Below the pieces are notes generated by a model that worked only from the letters and a program-made list of their open reading frames with translations, was not told the DNA's origin and searched no databases. Shown here in pieces: positions 1-11,323 of a stretch of 64,000 nucleotides of DNA. Source of the stretch: Cryptomeria japonica (Eukaryota; Streptophyta; Pinopsida; Cupressales; Cupressaceae); NCBI RefSeq assembly GCF_030272615.1, contig NC_081405.1:25996272-26060271 (forward strand). Direction: 5' to 3'. A program made the position numbers and the translations under genes. Each line of letters starts with the position of its first letter. Positions within the stretch are counted from its first letter, which is position 1.

Positions 1-362
1 TCACGCGCACAGAGCTTATGTAGCAACATGATCTATCCTCCATTATACTGCTAACTCATCACATGAAGATCACCGATTGAGTCACAAAGACTTGCGGTAC
101 TCCAACTGGAAATCCTGAAGTGGAAGCTACCTACCAACCGGTAGTCATACAATGCTTCCATGTGTCGGTTCCCATAACTACATGCCCGTTCACCTTGAAC
201 AAATATATTGCTTCACTTTGGCATATAAACTGGTTCATACATATGCTGGTTCCTCTCTCTTTTCACCTATCACATGTGTCGGTTCACACCATGTCTCATA
301 TTGACATCAATGACAACATACAATATCATTATGTCTTCATGTTGGTTCACATAATGCCAACA
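1..362 (-). repeat. C1 3' LTR, partial
   Basis: This matches the distal 362 bp of the LTR at 9716-11323. It ends at position 362 in CCAACA, so it begins TGTTGG in element orientation, directly after a polypurine tract. The missing ~1.25 kb lies left of the window. Confidence 0.9.
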
Positions 363-377
363 ATCTCCCCCTTTGGC
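363..377 (-). other. C1 polypurine tract
   Basis: On the minus strand this reads GCCAAAGGGGGAGAT, immediately followed by the LTR start TGTTGG. That is the standard plus-strand primer site and fixes the element's orientation. Confidence 0.85.
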
Positions 378-588
378 ATTGATGGCAATATACAAAGATA
401 TCTTCTCCCCATTTGCTGCAGATATATTTTCGCTTCACTCCTTCTCCCCCTTTGACAATGATGCCAAAGTGTAGGTACAAGCATCTCTGTTCCATCATGC
501 TGCTCCCCCTGAGGAGTAGTATCCTTCAACACATCAATCAACCAAAAATTTGTCGTTATAATACCTGACTGATGTGGAACAATTACTT

Positions 589-2568
589 TTAGTTCACCTC
601 TTGAAGGGGCAATACCCCTAATTCACCTCTCAAATGCACAAATGTTGTCTTTGGGAGAGGCTTGGTGAATATGTCTGCTAACTGCTCCTTACTAGAAACA
701 TGTTTGAGTGCAATCTCCCTATGCTGAACCTTTTCCCTCAAGAAATGATACTTAAGCTCAAAATGCTTGGTTCTAGAATGTAAGACTGGATTCTTAGATA
801 TATTGATAGCACTTGTGTTATCACAGAATATACTTATCAGTTCAAATATAGGGATCTTAAAGCCTTCCAGTACATGCTTCATCCAAATTGTCCGAGTGTA
901 GTTCATAAAAGCTGCAACATACTCTACTTCCGCTATAGACTGAGAGATATAACTCTGCTTTTTACTCATCCATGAGACTAGTCTACCACCGAGAAAGAAT
1001 GCACCACCGGTTGTGCTCTTTTGGTCATCCACATTACCTGCCCAATTAGCATTTGTGAACACTTTTAGATTGAAATCATTGTTGTATGGGTACCACAATC
1101 CATAGTCAATTGTTCCCTTCAAATACCTAAGAATCCGCTTGACTGCAATCAAGTGGGATTCTCTTGGACTCTTCTAGAACCTTGCAGTAATGCCAACTGC
1201 ATGTGCAATATCCGGTCTGCTATGCACTACATAATGGAACTTACCAATCATTGATCGGTATTCCTTCTCATCAACCAGTGCCTCTTTTGTCAATTTGCAA
1301 CCGGTCACCATCGGTGCACCAACCGGTTTGCTATCTTCCATGCCAAAGGTCTTCAGTACCTCTTTGACATATTTGGACTGAGTGATAAAGATTCCATCTT
1401 CCATCTGCTGGATCTGTAGTCCAATGAAGAACTTAATCTCCCCTATGAGTGACATCTCAAACTCTTTCTTCATCTCATCAGCAAACTCATGTCTCATCTT
1501 GTCATCTCCTCCAAAGATAATGTCATGAACAAAAACCTCACAGATTAGGATCTGATCTCCTTCAGACTTCAAGTAGATATTGCTATCTTCACTTGTTCTC
1601 TCAAATCCAATCTTCACAAGATGGGAATGTAAGCACTCATACCATGCCCTAGGTGCTTGCTTTAGACCATATAATGCTTTATGTAGCCTACACACCATAT
1701 CACTATCTTCAGATAGGGAAAACCCATCTGGTTGCTCTATATATACCTCCTCTTCAAGTACACCATTTAGAAATGCAGATTTTACATCCATTTGATATAC
1801 TTTGAACCTTTTAAAAGCTGCATATGCAAGAAGCATACGAACTCCTTCCAATCTGGCTACAGGAGCAAAGGTTTCTCCATAGTCTTCTCCTTCTTCTTAA
1901 GCATATCCTTTGCATACGAATCTGGCTTTATTCCTAATCATTGTGCCATCCTCATTCAACTTATTTATGAACACCCATTTGATGCCAATGACATTTTTAT
2001 GCTTAGGTCTGGGTACCAAGGACCATGTACCATTTTTCTCTATCTGATCAAGTTCCTCTTCCATTTCCTTGATCTAGTCTTCATCTTTATGAGCCTCTTT
2101 GAATTTTTTAGGCTCAAATTCAAATATCATACATGAGTTTTCTTTGATCTTTCTTCTTGTAAGGATTCTTGCATCCTTATCACCTATGATCTGTTTAGGA
2201 TCATGATTCAACTTGACATACCGAGGAATGGTCTTAACTGGTTCTTCTTTCTTTTCTTCTTCATCCTCATCTTCATTAGTATCAGCATTCACTGGTTCAG
2301 GGATATTGTTACTGGTACTTGGTTAGCTAACAACCAGTTCCCAAAAGGTTGCAACCGGTTCATTTATAGCTTGCTCACTGCCGGTTTCCTTAGTTTTCTT
2401 AGAGGATTCATCAACTCTTACATTGATACTTTCCATAATTCTCTGAGTCCTATTGTTGTAGCACTTGAAAGCTTTACTCTTGGTGGAATATCCTAGAAAT
2501 ATTCCCTAATCACATTTAGCTTCAAATTTGCCTTGATGTTCACTCCTCTTGATGTAACATTTGCTACC
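589..2568 (-). pseudogene. C1 RNase H, RT and integrase C-terminus (broken pol, distal part)
   Basis: Translating the minus strand from 2568 down gives the integrase C-terminal region, an acidic linker (about 2290-2074), RT (about 2060-1174, with the Copia [10 protein letters not shown] motif) and RNase H (1152-589, ending near the ADIFTKPL motif). RT and RNase H share a frame and are split by a TAG near 1171. Further stops lie in the RT N-terminus (a TAA near 1898 and a TAG near 2074). The RT active site reads FVHD at 1519-1533 where FVDD is expected, so the first catalytic Asp is His. RNase H reads TNANWAG where TDADWAG is usual. Both enzymes should be inactive. C3 encodes the same kind of protein without the RT change. 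Confidence 0.9.
2564..2568. repeat. Target-site duplication CTACC, left copy (insert E1)
   Basis: CTACC occurs here and at 7539-7543. Removing 2569-7538 plus one copy rejoins the C1 integrase reading frame across its GSKCYI motif. Confidence 0.85.
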
Positions 2569-5500
2569 TGTTACCACGTCATTTATTCCTCATGGCAAGA
2601 GTGGGTCATCTTTTCCTTTTTATGTTGGAGTCCTAGTTCATGCCATATTACCTTGGTTCAAGTCTTTAATGCATCCTCAAATCCTTTTTCTAGTCATTTA
2701 AGTCAAGTTCAGACAATTGATTGAACTCTTTGAACACGTTGAACTGTTCTGAACTGGGTTCAACAGGTTCATTAGGTTCATTAGGTTCCATAGGTTCCAA
2801 GGTGTTCAGAAAAAGTTTTTCGTACTAACATTTTCTCTAAGTGTTTTGCAGCGGCTCTTCCAAAAAGTTTTTCCTATTCGGTGATATAACATTTGTGTTG
2901 AACTTATTGAACTGAGTTCAAAGGGTTCAAATATGTTCAATGTGTTCAACACAACAAGTGGTCAATAGTTTGACATGGCGTACATCTTGAACTACTTGAA
3001 TACTCAAGAAGTAGGTTCAAGATGTTCATCTGGGTTCAATGTTGGTGGGTCCCACAGTTTCTAATGTTTTGGGAAGTGCATTCATTGCTAAATATGGAGA
3101 GGCAGAACCATATCTTAAAGTGATGTCATTCTTTGGCTTTTCGAAGTAAGTGAACGTTTCGGGAACTGGTAGTTTCTTAAAGCACGCTGCCATGCATTCA
3201 ATGCATGCGTGCGAAGGTCTAATCTACCAACTTGCCGCGTCCAGACCGAAATTGTGAAATCATTTCATTTAATGTCTCTGTATCATTACCTTTCTCAATA
3301 AGGTATGAAAATCATTTGTGTTCTGCATTTGTTACTTGCTGCTGGACTTTTGTTTATGTTATCCCTAGATAGGAGTCTTTCTTGCTGCTAGCCGTCATCC
3401 GATTATGCAACTATGAAGGTGAGTCTTTCCTTATTTTCTCTAGTGTTTTCCCTTGCATTTTCTCTCATACAGAAGGTTTCACTGCAATCAAATTTAGGTT
3501 TCTTTTTTGAAGTTATGAAGTCCACTCTGCATTTGTTTGGAAACATCTTTAGCTTGGCATCCACAAAAGCCATAGTTAGTGATACTGACCTGAAAGGAGA
3601 GAACCTTGAAGACTTGAAAGAAAGGGTGTTTAAGGGTATTGATAAGTCTTTTTGTATAGAGATTTTAAGTAGTGGACTTTTAGAAGCCGCAGCCTTTCCT
3701 CCAGCAATTCCTTTTCTAGAGTTGGTTCGGGAGTGTATTGCTAGATATGACCCAGTATCTGAAACTATTAAGAGAGATAATGGCGAAACCCTTCTTGCTA
3801 TTAACCGTGAGGTGATTACTTTAGTTTTCAAGATACCAGATTACCAGTTTTCTAATTTCTCTCCTGCCCAGTCAATTAGTGAGTTCAATGTAGACAGAGC
3901 CAGACACCGAAATAATGTGGCAAAATTCTAGTTGAAGGTCCCTCAGAGAGGTGGTTCTAGGTTACCTAAAAATCCTAACAAGAACCACATGTTGCCACAT
4001 ATCCATGATGTGATGCTTCTGTTGCATCAAGCCAGAGGTTCTACTGAAGCTTATAGCTTTGATGATTGGATTTATTGCTATGTGCAATTAGTTCTGGAAG
4101 GAAAACAATATTTGGATTGGGCAGAGTTAATTGCTGATTCAATGAGAGAGCAGTTGAGTCTAGCCAAGCAGTTTCAACAAAACTTCTTCATGTCCTCATA
4201 TCTCTTGTATTGTCTAGCTTGTGTTAAAGAGTTAACAAGTATACCAAAGAAACCCACTGAGGAGGATGTTCCCTGTATGAGTTCTATCCTATGCTGCAAA
4301 AAGATAATGCCCTACAAGATTTTAGAAGGATACACAATGCATTCCTGGGTGATATGTGTCATGAACTGAAGGGTACAAAGGCTAAACGGATTTCAGATGA
4401 TGCACAGACCTTGATTAAGAAGTTTGGTAGCTTTTACATCTAGTTCCCACGCTTTTTCTATATATGAGTAGGAGGCTTTGAAGAGGAACCCTTCAAGCTC
4501 CCCAACTTCTGTTTTGATTGTTTTGTTCTAGCAGAAGTATGCAGGCAACTGACCTCTATGATCAAGAAGGCATAGCCTAAGGACAAGTGGGAAGGTCATT
4601 TTCCAATACAATTGAGAGTGTTGTCTTGTAATTCAATGTCTGATGCACTAAGTATAGGAGCAGACCTTAGGAATTTTAATTTCTCTCTGTATTCTGAAAG
4701 GAAGGGGTTTGACAATAAGGGATTTTCTTGGAGCCTTGGCTTAGTGCCTTATCTTCCCATGCCACAGTTAAAAGATTTCTGGGAAGACTGTACAGATGAA
4801 CTTGAAGTTTTCAAAAGGGAAAATATGAGATTGGTGCTAGAACAGGTTGTCTCTTTGCAAATAAAGTTAGACATTAAAGGGCTTGAAGAGGATTATCTTG
4901 AATTGTTTGAACCAAGATATTTAGCCCATGCAGAGACTGAAATGCTCCCAATTAATTGGGATGAGGAGGAAAATGATGACATACAATTGAGGACCGAATG
5001 AGTTCTAGAAAGAACCGTGGCATGGGTGGCTAAAAAGAAAGCAATAAAGTCAGGTGCCAAGTCCCTTTCTGCAAGAAATAATAAGCATCCTCTATCTTCA
5101 CCAAAATGTCCTTCTAACAGTGCTCCTGCTCATGCAGGTAAGGATACTAAGTCGTCTCAGCCTAGACGCAGGTCTAGCCCAACTCTGGATTTCGGTACCC
5201 CTCGGCATACTCAATCACGAAGTGTCACCCAGAGGAAGATGGACCAAGTCAAGGATATGGGAGTAAAAGAAGCCGTGCTTGAGGCTCAGATTTTTGAAAT
5301 TGAAGATTTGTATGGTGAAGTTGCTTGTGCTCTGGACTCCCAAATAGTGACTGTGGCAATGATGCCACCACCAAAAATGATTGAAGGAACTACTCATTCC
5401 GCTGTGACCCCTAAATGGTTAACAACCTCAGTGAACAATGAAAGGAGCTTTCTTCCTGTGACCATTCCGATTCAGGAAATGGTTGCTAAGTAATCCAAGA

Positions 5501-7538
5501 AGAATCCAAAGTCAAAAAGGTTCAAGACAACAGCTCACCCAAACAATGATGAAGAAACTAGAAAATGGATGGCCGAAATTGCCTCATACAAACCGAAAGA
5601 TAAAAATAGAGAGGCTGGTCCTGATGATTTTGAGATCACAAAGGTAGAGTTGGGAAAAATGAGCAGAGACACAAATAGCCATTTTTTCCAAGTGTCAGCA
5701 AAGAAAATGCTTACCCGATTAGAGAAGGATGGATGGGAGAAAAGAGAACTTAAAAGACACATAAGTGTTTTGGCTCAGTTCATCGATAGTATAGGTTGCC
5801 TTGGAGCAATTCCAATATCCCATGCCACTAAGAATTTTGACCCAACTTCTCTGGAAAACAAGAAGTTGATGAACCAAGTTCAACGGGCTAAGAGCATCGT
5901 TGAAGTAGTTGAGAAGTGGACTGAACAAATAATCAAAGATGGTGAAAAGTACATTACTGACTCCTGGAAATTGTGTGATGAAATACAGAGCCTGATTTCT
6001 GAAGTCCAAAACCAGCTTGTGCCATGGGAGAAAGAAGAGCACAAATGGAAGAATGTCCTGCCTCTGTTTGCCAAAATTGAAGAATATGGGACTACCAGGT
6101 TTCTGACAGAACATTAAATTAAGCTAGTGGCCGATGAATGTCAGCTTTTCATGCTGAAGAAAACAATCATGTGGTGAGTGCTTACCTTTCAGTCGGTGAT
6201 TATGGATGCAAGAACCTTTGTCTATGAACTCCAGGATTTCCAAAGTAGTATAGTCAAGGATAATAAAGTGGTTAATCTTGATCATGACTAGGAGTTAGGA
6301 ATCTATGGTTCAAGCACACAGGAAGAAATCAAATATTTCTGGTTGAACATGGAGAAGATCAGAGTCAAGAGTAGCTTCACATCGGAGGATATAACCAAGG
6401 TGGCTAGGATCGCATCTATGATTTTCATTGGGAATGATCAGCTACCGAAACACTCAGAGAAGATGGTGCAACATAAGTGGAATAAAGAGGTGGCAAAGGC
6501 AAAACTCAATGCAATGAAAGTCCTGAGCCAATCCATGGTTCAAGAACTCACAACTGCTCATGACACCCACGAAGATGGAGAAGATGACAATGATGGAATA
6601 TGACATAATGCATCAATTTAGGATTAGTTTCCTTTATTTTTAAAAACATTTCTCATAGTTATGCAAAAACTTCAGGACATCTGTCCCAAAATACTTCTTG
6701 TTGGTTTCGTAACTATTTTACCGGGGAGTGGTCGAGTTTTCAGGGAGACCGCCCCCGTTTAGACTATAAATTAAGTAAAATAGATGGTAGAAGGGGGAGA
6801 TTTTAGTAACTAATTTTGGGAACTTCGACTGAAGTTTTTGTTTTGGTATTTTTTGTTCTTAATCAAAGGAAGAATCAGATGATTGGGATCTGTTTTGGAA
6901 AAAGATTGGCAAATGTATTTTTGTGCCTTTGTTGCATAAGGATATATATATGAAATCTGATCATATTGTTTTTGGGGAGAAGAAAGATCTGTGTATTTTG
7001 AATCTGAATAGATAACATGTCTTTGCATATGTTCATCCGATCAAGTAACAATAATTGATCATTTCATTGCAGTATTTCATTATTCCTCTGATGTTCTTTC
7101 ATTTGAATATGTTGTTTACTCTAGAAAAGATTCATGATTGAGGGCGGATTTATTTTCCTTGAATTTGTTTGTCTTTTATTAGTTTAGGTGGAAGAAGTAT
7201 ATTGAACTTTGCTTCAGTTGTTGTAGTTACATGCTTTGAAAATTAAGGAAATAGCTTTCATTGTTTATGAGACATGAGAAAAGTTGTAGCCTTTCATCCA
7301 AGAATGAAATAGGCAGCCTTACATGCTTTCTGGTTAAAAGCTTTCATTTAGATATAAATAAAAATAAAACACATTTCATGAAAAACCAAGATAGGGAGCT
7401 GTACCTATGCAAAAATTCAGAGGGAAGTGATTTGAACAACACTTACCCAACTGTTCGGTGAATCATTTGTTCTTAGAATAAGGTAACAGAGTTTAAGATT
7501 AATCATTTAAAAAAAAAGAGCAAATTTGTTCACTAACA
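2569..7538 (+). mobile_element. E1: 4,970-bp insert with LTR-type ends and an unknown decayed ORF
   Basis: The boundaries are clear. C1's integrase frame is interrupted, CTACC is duplicated on both sides, and the insert begins TGTTACC and ends CTAACA (inverted TGTTA/TAACA with TG...CA ends), as in LTR elements. A purine run, GAAGGGGGAGA, lies near 6790-6800 after the ORF and looks like a polypurine tract for plus-strand orientation. By eye I could not find the expected pair of LTRs between 2569-3400 and 6800-7538, so the class is uncertain. It may be an old non-autonomous LTR element with diverged or rearranged LTRs. Confidence 0.75.
3413..6603 (+). pseudogene. E1 long ORF of unknown function, broken by one frameshift and about nine stops
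   Basis: I do not recognise this protein. One colinear frame can be followed for about 1,060 codons: frame 2 from 3413 to about 4270, then frame 1 to 6603, with the shift near 4270-4280. Stops fall at 3929 (TAG), in 4440-4580 (TAG, TGA, TAG), at 4999 (TGA), 5491 (TAA) and 6115 (TAA), and twice in 6118-6300. Landmarks are IPFLELVRECIARYDP (about 3709), a basic Ser/Pro/Lys-rich stretch (about 5030-5240) and a helical Lys/Glu-rich C-terminus. There is no zinc knuckle, DDE, RT or protease motif. The first ~35 residues are hydrophobic but may be intron, since GTGAGT follows the first ATGAAG. It could be a structural protein of a non-autonomous element. Confidence 0.6.
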
Positions 7539-7543
7539 CTACC
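7539..7543. repeat. Target-site duplication CTACC, right copy (insert E1)
   Basis: Partner of 2564-2568, directly after the CTAACA end of E1. Confidence 0.85.
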
Positions 7544-9646
7544 AAATACCTTAAAGTAGCTAACCATAGGTGTCTTACTGGTCCAATATTCATAAGGAGT
7601 TTTGTTCTTACCTTTTTTGATGAGTACCCGATTCATAGTGTAGACTGCAGTGCTCATCACTTCTCTCCAAAAGGTGTGAGCTACCTTTCCTTGAATCAAC
7701 ATGGTTCTAGCTACTTCAACCATAGTCTGGTTATTCCTCTCTGCTAGGCCATTCTGCTGTGGAGTCCAGGGGGCAGACAAATGTCTCTTGATGCCAAATT
7801 CTTCACAGTACTTGTTGAATTCACCAAAAGTGAATTCCCCTCCTTGATTAGTTCTGAGACACTTGATCCTTTTACCGCTTTCCTTCTCCACTAATTCTCT
7901 AAAAGCTTTGAATTTCCCAAAGGCTTCAGACTTGTCTTTCAAGAATGTGACCCACATCATTCTTGAGCAGTCAATAGTGAGGATCATGAAGTATCTATCA
8001 CCCCGCACACTCCTAGTTTTCATAGGACCACAAAAATCAGTATGTACAAGATCAAGCAAGTTGTTAGCAGTGAAAGATTTACCTTTAAAAGTTGAGGAAG
8101 ACATTTTCCCCAATTGACACTCTCTACACAAGGTATTATCCAGTTTATTTAGCACCGGCAACCCTCTAACTACCTTGATCTTACTAGGCTTTACAATGTT
8201 ATCAAAGTTTACATGACAGAGTCTCCTATACCATATCCAACTATCATCAAGCTTAGCCATAAGACAGGTACTTACATTTGCATTCAACTGAAATAGGTTA
8301 CCTGTGGTCTGCATTCTAGTGGCCATCAATTTACCATCTTTTCCTTTGATTCTGCAAACTCCATTTTTGAATTGCAGAGTGAGGCCACTGTCATTTAGCT
8401 AGGCAACACTTAGAAGGTTGTGTCTGAGACCATCAACCCAATACACATTGTGAGCACTGCTCTTTCCATTCAGAGAGATGGACCCTCTGCCTTTGACCAT
8501 GCATGGTGCATCATTGCCAAAGCAAACCACGCCACCATCATACTCCTCCAAGGATAGAAACTTGCTTCGGTCACCAGTCATATGGTGAGAACAGCCACTG
8601 TCAATGATCCACTCATTTGAATTATCAAACCAGGAGACAAGAGCCTTCTTGTCTACAACATCTTCCTTTACAGCAACAAACACAATGTCTTCATTCTCTT
8701 CATCTTCTGATTCCTCATCTGTGAGACCTTCATCAACTACCACAAAATAGTTTCTTTGGTTTCCTCCTTTGAATTTCTTGAACCTTTCTGGTTTATCCTT
8801 GTTGTCTCTATTAGGATAGTTCATAGCAATATGTCCTATCTAGTTACAGGAAAAACATTTCAAAGGTAGCTTACCTTTGTATTTACCAGTTCCTTTTGAA
8901 AATTTCCTAGTAAGAAGAGCTTCAAATTCCATCAAAAACTCTTCATCAGTCATTTCTCTACTCTGATTACGTTCCCCACTAGTGCTAGCCTCTTTTCCCT
9001 TTCTAGATGGTATAGGAGAGGCTTTAAATGCTCATTCTATCTTTTGAACACTACCATCAAAACTATTCAACTCATCAGCTGTCAACTTGGCTATGATGGA
9101 GTCCAAGGACACCTTAGCCTTGTCTATTGATCTGAGCTCTTGAATAGCAGTGACCCTTATTGCATAGGCCAACAATAGGGATCTCAGGACTTTACTTACC
9201 ACAGTGGAATCTTCTATTTTGCCACCTGCACTCTTGATCTCTCCAACAACCATTTTGATTCTTATTTCATACTGTTGAATGGTCTCTCCTTCAACCATCT
9301 GCATGTCTTCAAACTTCCCTCTTAGGCTTTCTTCCTTAGCCTGTTTTACATGCTCATCACCACCATAGATATTTTCAAGAGCATCCCATACCTCTTTGAG
9401 ATTTGCCTTGTCCTGAACATCAATAAACTCAATGTTAGATAGACTACTGATGAGGGCTTCCATGACTTGCCCATTTTCTTGTATCTCTCTCTTTTGGTCA
9501 TTGGTGAGAGTACCAGTAGGAACAACATATACATTTTCAACATAACTCTAGTGTTGAAAACCCATGCTTTTGATGAATATCTTCATCCTGTCTTTCCATA
9601 TACCAAAATTTTCCCTGTTAAACTTTGGACCTTCCCTCTTCATCAT
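7544..9646 (-). pseudogene. C1 gag, protease and integrase (proximal pol, broken)
   Basis: The reading starts at an ATG at 9646 (MMKREG...), followed by a UBN2-type gag with IWKDRM, a TAG at 9548-9550 and a TGA near 9030. A degenerate zinc knuckle lies near 8850-8820 (CFSC, then a stop, then GHIAMNY, so the last Cys is Tyr). The protease motif IIDSGCSHHMT is near 8590, followed by the GAG-pre-integrase region (about 8240) and the integrase core. In integrase the HTDFCGP Asp and the late Glu (NGLAERN) are present, but the central Asp is Asn (AAT at 7847-7849, TNQGGEF). The frame resumes at 2563 beyond E1. Confidence 0.9.
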
Positions 9647-9700
9647 TTGACTAGGATCTTTTCCTCAAGCGGTTAAGCTTACAACACAGAGGACCTAGAG

Positions 9701-9713
9701 AGCTATGATACCA
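9701..9713 (-). other. C1 primer-binding site
   Basis: The minus strand reads TGGTATCATAGCTC two bases after the 5' LTR end. It resembles the initiator-Met tRNA primer site (TGGTATCAGAGC) typical of plant Copia elements. Confidence 0.75.
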
Positions 9714-9715
9714 AT

Positions 9716-11323
9716 TGATAACTCAATGATGAACCACTAGTACCAAAGCAGTACTGAGAGGGGGGAGTGAATCAGTACAAACACAAATACAGTCCAAAAC
9801 CAGTTTGACAGCAAATACTCCAAATGACTGGCAAACAGGAATACCTGTTCAACATAGACTGCAACCGGTAAAGCCAAGAGTGTCTAAAACAAGCATTGAC
9901 CAGTTGAACACTTAGCTTTTCATTTAACTCAAAACAACACTACCATTTCACCCTCATGCATGAATAGGTAAACTATCCTCTGATCATCACAATAGTTAGT
10001 TCAGTATGCTTTATAGACAGGCATAAAACACAGAACCATCATATGCTCAACAGGTAATAACAAAGCATCGCAAGATAAAAGCATCACACATGACACACAT
10101 ATTTTTTCATGTGGAAACCCAACTAGGAAAAACCATGGTGGGGATGAATACCTACAAGCTGCTTTTGAACTCTTTTGAAGTCCACTCTATTAGGAGCCTT
10201 GTTCGGTTAAAGACATTACAAAAGGTTCTACTAGGAACCAATCTTGTTAGGGATCACCCGGTTAAGGGATGACTATAATACCCGGTTAAGGGTTAAACCC
10301 AGTAGGGTCACCTTGTTAGAGGATTTCAAGAACTCAATAGCTAAAGGATCTCTAGAGCTCTATAGCTTCTCAGAACTCATTAACCTCGAGTTACCCGGTT
10401 AAGGGATTTTAATCAAGCCTGTTAAGACCACCCTGTTAAGGGATTTTGCATCAAGCCAGCTAAGGCTACCCTGTTAGGGGATTTTACAACTGTTGAAGTG
10501 GTTAGAGATCAACAGGTATTACAATGATCTATTAGCAACACTCAATGCTAATGCAGATCCATTTAGGCTCCTCTTCTCCTTCTGCACATTCACTTTGCAG
10601 GTATCTCTTCTCTCCTTTGGTTTGGCAAGAATCACGTATCACTTCCCTTGGATACACATTCACAACTTTTGCCAACAACCTTAGAAAGAAACACAACATC
10701 AACCTTATAGGAAATAGACAGGTCGGTAGCAAAAACCCTAAACCCTAAACCTGTTAGGTTAAGCAATTCAAGCGGTTCAATCTTGACCATTGAATCATAC
10801 TGCATTAAATGCAACAGACTTGAATCGATCTCAAGACATTCTCCATCGTCCATTTTCCACCGATTTCATGGCGGCTGATAACCCAGCATGCGTTATCACC
10901 ATTTGACAAACTTCGCACATTCCCCATGTAGATAGGAATAGTCTTCTTCATGCAAGATCCTTCACGTGCACAGAGCTTACGTGGCAACATGATCTATCCT
11001 CCATTATACTGCTAACTCATCACATGAAGATCACCGATTGAGTCACACAGACTTGAGGTACTCCAACTAGAAATCCTGAAGTGGAAGCTACCTACCAACC
11101 GATAGTCATAAAATGTTTCCATGTGTCAGTTCCCATAACTACATGCCAGTTCACTTTGAACAAATATACTACTTCACTTTGGCATATAAACTGGTTCATA
11201 CATATGTTGGTTCCTCTCTCTTTTCACCTATCACATGTGCCGGTTCACACCATGTCTCATATTGACATCAATGACAACATACAATATCATTATGTCTTCA
11301 TGTCGGTTCACATAATTCCAACA
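9716..11323 (-). repeat. C1 5' LTR, complete (1,608 bp)
   Basis: In element orientation it begins TGTTGG at 11323 and ends ...TATCA at 9716, next to the primer-binding site. It contains the module shared by several LTRs here: GAGAGGGGGGAGTGAATCA near 9757 and a GTGGAAACCC...GGAAAAACCA block near 10111-10135. The inner part has a chain of short repeats built on 'CCGGTTAAGGGA' (about 10190-10490). Confidence 0.88.

Larger units (their letters stand above)
1..11323 (-). mobile_element. C1: degenerate Ty1/Copia LTR retrotransposon, 3' LTR truncated by window edge
   Basis: On the minus strand the order is 5' LTR (9716-11323), primer-binding site, gag, protease, integrase, RT, RNase H, polypurine tract, 3' LTR (1-362, partial). 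Integrase before RT is the Copia order. The first 362 bases match 10962-11323 with about 5% difference by eye. Several stops, altered catalytic residues and the nested insert E1 make it non-functional. The left target repeat lies outside the window, so the flanking duplication could not be checked. Confidence 0.92.

Noticed and set aside
120-455. 111-codon plus-strand ORF over the C1 LTR, repeated at 11081-11338
   Set aside because: It is on the strand opposite the element, inside the LTR, and crosses the polypurine tract. An incidental open frame.
10732-10752. Telomere-like AACCCTAAACCCTAAACC
   Set aside because: Only about 2.5 repeat units inside the C1 LTR. Too short to be an interstitial telomere tract.
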